DNA of 18,173 nucleotides from an uncultured Chitinophagaceae bacterium (GTDB lineage Bacteria > Bacteroidota > Bacteroidia > Chitinophagales > Chitinophagaceae), in the NCBI GenBank assembly GCA_937897585.1, contig CALCNY010000248.1, positions 1 to 18,173 on the forward strand. The letters are read 5' to 3'. The notes beneath the pieces were generated by a model. It searched no databases. It had not been told where the DNA came from and saw only the letters and a program-made list of their open reading frames with translations. The first letter of the stretch is position 1. The number at the start of each line of letters is the position of its first letter. A program made the position numbers and the translations under genes. This document shows, piece by piece, positions 12,205-18,173 of the stretch.

Positions 12205-13110
12205 TTATGTTGTCAGTTGTTTAAATATATTTTCAAGACTTTGATTCTCGCTATGTAATGAAATGATGTTCAGCTGATTTTGCAAACTGAATTCAAAAAG
12301 CTTTTTTCTCAAATTCTCGGGCGACATAGTTTCAATGACAAAACTATTATCAGCATAAGCAATTACATGTATGGCTTCTTCGATGCTTTTCAACATGTCT
12401 ACATTGATGCTTTCTTTAAACTGAACCGTAACATGGTGTTTTCCCACGTCCCCTTTTTTTAAATGATTCAGGTTGTCATCGGCTACAATTTTTCCTTTGT
12501 TGATGATGATTACCCTGTCGCATAATGCCTCTACTTCCTGCATGATATGAGAAGAAAACAATACCGTTTTGTGTTCACCGAGTTTTTTAATGACTTCCCT
12601 GATTTCAATAATCTGATTGGGGTCAAGTCCGGTGGTAGGTTCATCCAGAATTAAAACTTCTGGGTCGTGGACTAATGTTGCAGCCAAACCAACACGTTGT
12701 TTATAACCCTTACTCAGTTGTCCTATTTTTTTATGTGATTCGGATTGTAACCCTACCAATTCAATTACTTCTTCTACTCTTTTTTGGGATGATTTTACTT
12801 TATGTATGCCTGCAATGAAACTCAAATATTCTCTTACATACATTTCTGTATAAAGTGGATTGGCCTCAGGCAAGTAACCAATTTTCGTTCTGGTAAGAAT
12901 GTTTGTTGTTTCAACAGGAATGCCGCAAACGTCAATTTTGCCGCCGTCGGAAGCAAGATATCCTGTAATCATCTTCATGGTTGTGGATTTACCTGCACCG
13001 TTTGGTCCCAGAAAACCTACAATTTCATTTTTGTGAAGCGAAAATGAAATGCCATCTACAGCTCTTTGTGAGCCATAATTTTTGGAAAGATTTGAAACGG
13101 TTATAGACAT
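12205..13110 (-). CDS. gldA: ABC transporter ATP-binding protein, GldA-type
   Basis: This 301-residue ATPase carries Walker A GPNGAGKST (35-43), the signature LSKGYKQRVGLA (132-143), Walker B VLILDEPTTGLDP (152-164) and the switch His188 in LFSSHIMQE. The Q-loop position reads LPEANPLY. The C-terminal third is the variable domain of the GldA/NosF/CcmA group. By family knowledge GldA works with GldF and GldG, membrane components of an exporter linked to gliding motility. Those genes are not in this window, so the partner permease must lie elsewhere or the protein serves another exporter. The family is also present in non-gliding Bacteroidota, so motility cannot be concluded. Confidence 0.87.
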   Translation of the reverse strand: MSITVSNLSKNYGSQRAVDGISFSLHKNEIVGFLGPNGAGKSTTMKMITGYLASDGGKIDVCGIPVETTNILTRTKIGYLPEANPLYTEMYVREYLSFIAGIHKVKSSQKRVEEVIELVGLQSESHKKIGQLSKGYKQRVGLAATLVHDPEVLILDEPTTGLDPNQIIEIREVIKKLGEHKTVLFSSHIMQEVEALCDRVIIINKGKIVADDNLNHLKKGDVGKHHVTVQFKESINVDMLKSIEEAIHVIAYADNSFVIETMSPENLRKKLFEFSLQNQLNIISLHSENQSLENIFKQLTT

Positions 13111-13171
13111 CAGCGCTGATTAAAAAAATTATTGATGATCAATTGATGTTTAACCATAAAAGCAAAATACT

Positions 13172-14602
13172 TTATTTTGAAGGCGGTCTGTTGTTGCCAC
13201 CACCTTGAGGTCTGTTTTGATTTCTTGGCTGTCCACCTTGCTGTGGTTTGTTTTGGTTTCTCTGTTGTCCGCCCTGTTGTGGCTGGTTTGGATTTCCACC
13301 TTGTCCTCCCGGCTGATCATTTCTTCTCTGTGGTTGTCCTTGTCTTTGTTGAGGTTGACCTTGCCTTTGTTGAGGTTGACCTTGCCTTTGTTGAGGTTGA
13401 CCTTGTCTTTGCTGTCCTTCTCCTTGTTGAGGGTTTTGAGGCCTTTGACCTCCACCTTGATTTCTTTGTTGTTGACCACGCTCTTTGTCTCTGCGTTTGC
13501 GTGTGGTTTTTTCCAGACTTTTAAGACTGATTTGACCCACTAAATCTGCATATTCAGGTTCAACTTCTTTTGGTTTACCGGTAATGACTTCAGCCGTTTC
13601 TAGTTCTTCAGGTCTGATGCCTTGTCTGTTTTGGGCTTTGATATTTTTTACTGTCTCTAGCGTAAGCGGATATTGCTTGTTGCTGTCCGCCATTGTGTAC
13701 CACATCAGATTTCTGAAAATATCTTTCTTAACCAAAAATGCACGTCCTTTTGCCAATTCAAGCATATCTGCATCGTTAGGGAAAAACTGCAAAGCATCCA
13801 TATAAGTATCCAGTTCATAATTCAAACAGCATTTTAAACGACCACACTGACCGCTGAGCTTGGTTTGATTGATACTTAAATTCTGATATCTTGCTGCGTT
13901 TGTATTTACACTTTTGAAATCGGTAAGCCAGGTGCTGCAACATAATTCTCTTCCACAACTGCCAATTCCGCCCACTTTTCCTGCTTCTTGTCTGGCTCCA
14001 ATCTGACGCATTTCCACTTTCACTTTAAACTCACCAGCATATAATTTAATTAACTCTCTAAAATCAACACGGTCGTCGGCAATGTAGAAATAAGTCGCTT
14101 TTCTGCCATCGGCTTGAATTTCGACTTCTGCCATTTTTAATTCTAAATTCAATTGTCTGGCTATCGCACGGCTGCGAATCAGCATATGTGCTTCTTTGGA
14201 TTTCGATTCTTTTAATTTTTCAAGATCCTGATCAGTGGCACGACGCAATACTTTTTTAATATCCGGACTTTTTTCGTCGATATTATTCTTCTTCAATTGA
14301 AGTCTTACCAATTCACCTGTAAGATTTACCATGCCCACATCAAATCCATTGACGCCTTCAACGGCAATCATTTCACCTCTTCCATAATAGTGAAGAGTGG
14401 TATTTTTGAAATAATCTTTTCTGCTGCCATTGTTGAAAGAAACTTCAACAACTCTACAATTGCTTTCAGGATCACTGAAAGGTAAATTCGCCAACCAATC
14501 ATGTACATTCATTCTGTTACAGCTTCCGCTGGCACAAGCACCATGACTTTGACAACCGCCTGGAGCTCCGTCTTTACCGGAACCGCAACTTCCACAACCC
14601 AT
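13172..14602 (-). CDS. PSP1/RicT (YaaT) family protein with repetitive Gln/Gly/Pro tail
   Basis: This 476-residue protein has a PSP1 domain in its central part (about 140-320). Two C-x4-CC sets, Cys216/221/222 and Cys253/258/259, match the pattern that ligates Fe-S clusters in Bacillus RicT, part of the RicAFT complex for RNase Y-dependent mRNA processing. The N-terminus MGCGSCGSGKDGAPGGC has further Cys at 3, 6, 17, 23 and 28. From about 377 the protein becomes a 100-residue low-complexity tail rich in Gln, Gly, Pro, Arg and Asn, including four QQRQGQP heptads. The gene follows holB by 52 bases, the same order as holB-yaaT in Bacillus, which supports the family call. Its partners here are unknown. 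Confidence 0.9.
   Translation of the reverse strand: MGCGSCGSGKDGAPGGCQSHGACASGSCNRMNVHDWLANLPFSDPESNCRVVEVSFNNGSRKDYFKNTTLHYYGRGEMIAVEGVNGFDVGMVNLTGELVRLQLKKNNIDEKSPDIKKVLRRATDQDLEKLKESKSKEAHMLIRSRAIARQLNLELKMAEVEIQADGRKATYFYIADDRVDFRELIKLYAGEFKVKVEMRQIGARQEAGKVGGIGSCGRELCCSTWLTDFKSVNTNAARYQNLSINQTKLSGQCGRLKCCLNYELDTYMDALQFFPNDADMLELAKGRAFLVKKDIFRNLMWYTMADSNKQYPLTLETVKNIKAQNRQGIRPEELETAEVITGKPKEVEPEYADLVGQISLKSLEKTTRKRRDKERGQQQRNQGGGQRPQNPQQGEGQQRQGQPQQRQGQPQQRQGQPQQRQGQPQRRNDQPGGQGGNPNQPQQGGQQRNQNKPQQGGQPRNQNRPQGGGNNRPPSK
13332..13415 (-). repeat. Four 21-base tandem repeats encoding QQRQGQP
   Basis: Four consecutive 21-base units (starting at 13332, 13353, 13374 and 13395) differ at only a few positions and encode heptads in the tail of the PSP1 protein. 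Copy-number change would be in frame and would alter only tail length. Confidence 0.9.
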
Positions 14603-14654
14603 ATAAATTAATTAATAATATTCTAAAATAATTACTGAAAAAGGTATTTACCTA

Positions 14655-15875
14655 TCAGGAAACCAAAATTACTGATTTGTTGCTAATTATATGATATATC
14701 TTAATCGTTAGTGCATGAAAAAGTATTTTGGCATTCCCATTTCGCTCAACATGGTATATTGCGGTATCTAATTCTTTTATTATCGCTTCCTGCTGATTTA
14801 CGTTACAAAGCTTATTGAACCTGATCGCAAAATCATTGATGGCATTTTGTTTTTCGTTGTCTGTCAAAGATTTATCATCGGCATCAAGGCCTAAATAGCG
14901 AAGTCTGATGGCCTGTTCCAGCAAATGATTGAAATATCGGAGGAATTGCTTTTGTTTTTCTCTGCCCAATTTGCTTATTTCTTCAATCCATTTCACCTGT
15001 TCTGCAGGCCCTGTCTTAATAATAGTATTGAGCCAATCGCGAAGCTGCACCTCCCAGTTGTCTTCTTTATGTGCCATTTGTTCCAACGCTTCTCTGTAAT
15101 TGCCTTCACACATCACAGCGATTTGCATGGCTTCATTTTCAGATAAATGCTCTCTTTCCACCAAAGCTGATTTGATATCATTGATAGTGAGCCTCGGGAT
15201 TTTAATCAGCTGGGTACGTGATAAAATAGTAGGTAAGATGAGCTGGTCATTTTCAGCAACAAAAATAAAAATCGTATTTGGTGGCGGTTCTTCTATTATC
15301 TTAAGCAATTTGTTTCCCTCATTGCCAAGAAATTCTGGCAGCCACATAATTAGGAATTTGAATTCAGAGTTGAAACTTTTTAAACTTAAGGTTCTAATTA
15401 TTTGATTGCACTCGTGGGAAGAAATATTGCCTTGTCTGTTTTCAGCTTTTATGTATTGTAACCATTCGTAAACATTGCAGTAGGGGTTAGATTTCAGAAA
15501 TTCACGCCATTCTGTGATGAAATCAGAAGCTACAGGCTTGTCGCCAGATTTTTTTGTAATTGTGGGAAAAGAAAAATGAATATCAGGATTGATCATTCCG
15601 GCAGATCTGACGCAAGATGGACAAACACCACAAGAATCTGATTGAGGACCTATTTCTACTTCAGGGGCATCGCCAAAAAGTGAGCCTGCTCCTTGATTGG
15701 ACTTTCCGTTTACTTTTTCGCAATTGATATATTGGGTAAATGCTCTTGCTAATGAAAGTGCGCCGGAGCCTTCTTTTCCTAAAAACAACAACGCATGTCC
15801 CAGCCTGTTTTGCAGGTACATATCAATCAGCTGTTGCTTAACTTCCGCTTGTCCTATTACATCTTTGAATTGCAC
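14655..15875 (-). CDS. holB: DNA polymerase III delta-prime subunit (clamp loader)
   Basis: This 406-residue AAA+ family protein is part of the clamp loader. It opens MQFKDVIGQAEVKQQL and has a degenerate P-loop, GKEGSGAL (33-40), in keeping with delta-prime not hydrolysing ATP. A zinc module is formed by Cys52, Cys82, Cys85 and Cys88, with about 20 extra residues between the first and second ligands. The region around LLKIIEEPPPNTIFIF and LPTILSRTQLI carries the sensor 1/SRC-like segment, here SRT. The start is GTG at 15875: an in-frame TAA lies 12 bases upstream and no ATG gives a complete N-terminus. It is followed on the same strand by the RicT-family gene. The overall length is normal for Bacteroidota. 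Confidence 0.92.
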   Translation of the reverse strand: MQFKDVIGQAEVKQQLIDMYLQNRLGHALLFLGKEGSGALSLARAFTQYINCEKVNGKSNQGAGSLFGDAPEVEIGPQSDSCGVCPSCVRSAGMINPDIHFSFPTITKKSGDKPVASDFITEWREFLKSNPYCNVYEWLQYIKAENRQGNISSHECNQIIRTLSLKSFNSEFKFLIMWLPEFLGNEGNKLLKIIEEPPPNTIFIFVAENDQLILPTILSRTQLIKIPRLTINDIKSALVEREHLSENEAMQIAVMCEGNYREALEQMAHKEDNWEVQLRDWLNTIIKTGPAEQVKWIEEISKLGREKQKQFLRYFNHLLEQAIRLRYLGLDADDKSLTDNEKQNAINDFAIRFNKLCNVNQQEAIIKELDTAIYHVERNGNAKILFHALTIKIYHIISNKSVILVS

Positions 15876-15927
15876 TTGCGCAAGTTAAAATAAAATACCA
15901 AGAAGTTTAAAGGTATTGCGAAGATGA

Positions 15928-16506
15928 TTACAGTTTTCCAGTAATTTCTTCACTCATCGGAGTAACACTACTTTCGAATTTGTACATCATTCTACCATTC
16001 TCATCAAGTAAAAACTTATTGAAATTCCATTTAATCTCAGCGTTGAGGACGCCATTTTTTTCTTTTTGGGTTAACCATTGATAAATTGGGGCCATGTCAT
16101 CACCTTTTACAGAAATCTTGGCAGCCATTGGAAAACTCACCCCATAGTTCTTGGAACAAAAAGTTTTGATTTCGGTATTCGTTCCAGGTTCCTGACCTCC
16201 AAAGTTGTTGGCAGGGAAACCGATTACTACCAATTTGTCTTTATAGGTTTCATACAATTTTTCGAGGTCTTTGTATTGAGGTGTATAACCACATTCTGAA
16301 GCAGTATTTACAATAAGTATTTTCTTTCCTTTAAAAGAAGCGAAGTCGATCGTGCTGCCATCTAAAGCTTCCACTTTAAAGCCATGGATATTTTTTGTGG
16401 TGTCAGTTATCTCTGTGTTCATTTCGGTTGAAGTTGTAACGGTTTCATTTTGTTGGTTAGATGCGCAAGCCATCAAGCTTAAAGAAAGAGCCAATATCTT
16501 AATCAT
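15928..16506 (-). CDS. Lipoprotein-type glutathione peroxidase (thioredoxin-dependent type)
   Basis: This 192-residue peroxidase has the motif NTASECGYTPQY with peroxidatic Cys72, then Gln105 (GGQEP) and Trp160 (IKWNF), completing the catalytic triad. A second Cys in FCSKNYGVSFP (Cys117) matches the resolving Cys of thioredoxin-dependent members, so glutathione is probably not the donor. The N-terminus MIKILALSLSLMAC carries a lipobox ending at Cys14, so the mature protein is probably a lipoprotein facing the periplasm. I use the ATG at 16506; an in-frame ATG at 16530 would add eight residues before the signal. It lies 53 bases before holB and 55 bases after the beta-helix lipoprotein gene, on the same strand. 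Confidence 0.9.
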   Translation of the reverse strand: MIKILALSLSLMACASNQQNETVTTSTEMNTEITDTTKNIHGFKVEALDGSTIDFASFKGKKILIVNTASECGYTPQYKDLEKLYETYKDKLVVIGFPANNFGGQEPGTNTEIKTFCSKNYGVSFPMAAKISVKGDDMAPIYQWLTQKEKNGVLNAEIKWNFNKFLLDENGRMMYKFESSVTPMSEEITGKL

Positions 16507-16561
16507 GTTTATTTTTTTTATGAATAACATTATTTCAACCCAAAAGTTTGAAATCTAAAAA

Positions 16562-17962
16562 TTATTGTTTTTCATAACAACCGATATCCGTGCCGATTCC
16601 TGATTGTCGAGGTTGGTTATCAAGGTCTAAAGGAAATGAAGTATTGCCTCCATTGTCAATGGCAGGTGATGAAATTGCATTATTCATTCTAAAATCGTAA
16701 TAATTTTTTACCACATCAATGCTGTCGAAAATAGGATCTTCATTTATTATGTTGGCATTTAATACCGCGTTATTGATGCCATTTGCAGATTTGTACAAAC
16801 AATTATCAATAGAAACATTGAATAAATTACTACCTTCTTTGTTTACCATAACCTCATCATCTAGTATACCACCATCTCCCCAAAAAATACAATTGGAGAA
16901 TGTTGCAGAAATATCATTGGTAATCAGATTGCTATTTTCATAACTGAAATTATTTACTTGCAAAACAGGGTTACGATGCAACATAAATATATTCGAATAA
17001 GCTGCAGCAGTGCAATTGGTAAAATGATATTCACCTCCATTGATGATATTTATATTATTTCCACAATTGGAAATTAAACTGTTGTCAACATTTACAAAAC
17101 TGTTTTTGATAAGCAAGCCTGCATCAAAAGCATTATCTATTATACATTGGTGTATGCTTAATTTAGGATTTGCATTAATTGAAGGAGCAGATACAACAAT
17201 AGCTTGGTTCGCATTTTTGATAATCGCAAAAGTCATTTCATTGTTACTGCTTGTTGGTCTAAAATAAATACCAGGCCAGCTCGCTGGTAAATCTTTGTAA
17301 TCATTATCAAGTCTGTCTCCGTTAAAAATGACTTCATTGTTTTTTTCTCCGTTAATTTTCATGGTGCCATCAACTAAAATTGGGGCATCGGCATGCGTAT
17401 ATATTTTACATCCGGCATTGATGTTTAAAGTAGCAGTTGTGTCTATTTGAAGACTTCCTAAAATAACATAAGGCAAATCATTGGTCCACGTGACATTGCC
17501 ATCAATAATTTGATTATTTATAAAATGTGCGTTTTGTCCATAAGCCTGAAGTTGTACAAATTTTTCATTGCCATTGTATTTTACACTGATACTATCTGAA
17601 ATAATAAAAGGCAAATTATTACTGTTTGGATTTATCGTAACAGATACAAATACATAGATACTATCGTTTGCAGCGATTTCAATATTATTCAGTTGGTCTG
17701 TAGCGATACCATTTATATTTATGTTGAAAGCAGATTGAGAACCGCCCATTAATTTCACCTGAGATAAAAGTAATTTCTGGTTGTTGGTATTGAAGATTTT
17801 GAATGATTGAGTAATGGAACCTGTTGATACAAAAACTGTATCATATTTAATTGTGTCTGATGATATATATATAGTAGCTTCAGGACTTGTGATAAAACTT
17901 TCTTTTTTGCAAGAAGTTATGCTTACCAATAAAATCAAAATGAAAATGACAAATCTGTTCAT
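16562..17962 (-). CDS. Lipoprotein with right-handed beta-helix, function unknown
   Basis: This 466-residue exported lipoprotein has the signal MNRFVIFILILLVSITSC with the lipobox Cys at 18. Residues about 30-140 look like an immunoglobulin-like or choice-of-anchor beta-sandwich (FVSTGSITQSFKIFNTNNQK, then SIYVFVSVTINP). From about 150 to 430 it has repeating short strands with buried Asn and Ile, of the parallel beta-helix kind (LSIHQCIIDNAFDAGLLIKN, FVNVDNSLISNCGNNI). The C-terminus SPAIDNGGNTSFPLDLDNQP resembles the choice-of-anchor Q closing motif. No catalytic Asp set of pectate lyases or pectin esterases could be picked out. It may be a surface or matrix protein; its substrate, if any, cannot be told. 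Confidence 0.85.
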   Translation of the reverse strand: MNRFVIFILILLVSITSCKKESFITSPEATIYISSDTIKYDTVFVSTGSITQSFKIFNTNNQKLLLSQVKLMGGSQSAFNININGIATDQLNNIEIAANDSIYVFVSVTINPNSNNLPFIISDSISVKYNGNEKFVQLQAYGQNAHFINNQIIDGNVTWTNDLPYVILGSLQIDTTATLNINAGCKIYTHADAPILVDGTMKINGEKNNEVIFNGDRLDNDYKDLPASWPGIYFRPTSSNNEMTFAIIKNANQAIVVSAPSINANPKLSIHQCIIDNAFDAGLLIKNSFVNVDNSLISNCGNNINIINGGEYHFTNCTAAAYSNIFMLHRNPVLQVNNFSYENSNLITNDISATFSNCIFWGDGGILDDEVMVNKEGSNLFNVSIDNCLYKSANGINNAVLNANIINEDPIFDSIDVVKNYYDFRMNNAISSPAIDNGGNTSFPLDLDNQPRQSGIGTDIGCYEKQ

Positions 17963-17966
17963 GTTT

Positions 17967-17974
17967 CAAAAATA
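17967..17974 (-). promoter_or_regulatory. Possible -7 element of the beta-helix lipoprotein gene
   Basis: On the minus strand TATTTTTG matches TAnnTTTG and ends four bases before the ATG at 17962. If used, the transcript would be nearly leaderless. The only upstream TTTG is 13 bases away, which is shorter than usual, and A/T-rich matches arise easily by chance. Confidence 0.25.
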
Positions 17975-18000
17975 ACTTTTTTAAGAACAAATATTTATTT

Positions 18001-18173
18001 TCATTTCACAGCTTGTGCAAGTGTGGCAATACTTAATTGTGTATTTGGAATTTGTAAAATGAGATTTCCACAAGCTTCTAATGTGGCGCCGGTTGTAATA
18101 ACATCGTCTACAAGTAAAATATGTTTGCCTTCAATGGCTTTTTCATTTTCAATGAGAAAACTCTGATCTACAT
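18001..18173 (-). CDS. ComF-family phosphoribosyltransferase, C-terminal part
   Basis: Only the last 57 codons are in the window, and the gene continues past the right edge. The frame contains the PRPP-binding loop HILLVDDVITTGATLEACG, characteristic of the type I phosphoribosyltransferase fold as found in ComF proteins. It is followed by LSIATLAQAVK and the TGA at 18001-18003. ComF proteins are linked to DNA uptake in naturally competent bacteria, but the biochemical role is not settled, and many non-competent species carry one. It lies 38 bases before the lipoprotein gene on the same strand. Confidence 0.88.
   Translation of the reverse strand, partial: VDQSFLIENEKAIEGKHILLVDDVITTGATLEACGNLILQIPNTQLSIATLAQAVK

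Noticed and set aside
13332..13415. CRISPR-like regular repeats
   Set aside because: The 21-base units are contiguous with no spacers and are in frame within a coding region.
13150..13479. Lys-rich minus-strand reading frame of 109 codons inside the RicT-family tail
   Set aside because: It is the shifted frame of the 21-base tandem repeats, open because the unit is a multiple of three. The PSP1 frame is supported by motifs; this one has none.
13177..13543. Plus-strand hydrophobic reading frames opposite the RicT-family tail
   Set aside because: They are antisense shadows of Gln/Gly/Pro codons; the repeating Leu/Val/Phe pattern follows from the repeat.
15874..15885. Perfect 12-base palindrome ACTTGCGCAAGT over the holB start
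   Set aside because: Several 12-base palindromes are expected by chance in 18 kb, and there is no second copy or promoter element to make it a likely operator.

Overview
The window looks like chromosomal DNA from an A+T-rich Bacteroidota bacterium, most likely of the Chitinophagaceae/Sphingobacteriia type. The evidence is a GldA-type ABC ATPase, a RicT/PSP1 protein beside holB, lipoproteins with short lipoboxes, an outer-membrane barrel, a Bacteroidota-type diverged ureohydrolase, and promoters of the TAnnTTTG type without clear Shine-Dalgarno sites. Family assignments come from reading motifs by eye; no database search was run. No tRNA, rRNA, transposase or CRISPR array was seen.

Layout. 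Positions 1-1913 are an accessory patch. It holds the start of a VapC-type PIN toxin with its small antitoxin, then a RelE/HigB-like toxin with an XRE antitoxin (toxin gene first). The second module lies between two 34-base near-perfect inverted repeats (344-377 and 1798-1831) and is surrounded by direct-repeat modules. Positions 1914-4589 carry a PBP4-type D-Ala-D-Ala carboxypeptidase and a diverged arginase/formimidoylglutamase-family protein. Positions 4734-6578 carry the only plus-strand gene, the fused gamma-alpha subunit of a 2-oxoacid:ferredoxin oxidoreductase. No beta-subunit gene follows it; a copy of the repeat seen near the toxin module lies there instead.

Positions 6842-10357 hold an exported GH1 beta-glucosidase, an outer-membrane barrel protein with a strong terminator, endonuclease III, and a 79-residue protein of unknown function whose terminator abuts the endonuclease III start. 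Positions 10459-18173 are conserved housekeeping genes, all on the minus strand. In transcription order they are a comF fragment, a beta-helix lipoprotein, a glutathione peroxidase, holB, the RicT/PSP1 gene, gldA, eno and a DivIC/FtsB-like gene. The holB-ricT and eno-divIC adjacencies match gene order in other bacteria.

The housekeeping genes cover DNA replication and repair (holB, nth), glycolysis (eno), cell division and wall remodelling (divIC-like, dacB), oxidative stress (gpx) and export or gliding (gldA). The unusual content is concentrated in the intergenic DNA: the inverted-repeat-bounded toxin-antitoxin segment, a three-copy G/C-run repeat, and G/T-rich or short-tandem tracts directly after several stop codons. 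No wholly new multi-gene system could be demonstrated. The inverted-repeat-bounded segment, and the ureohydrolase that lacks metal ligands, are the best leads.
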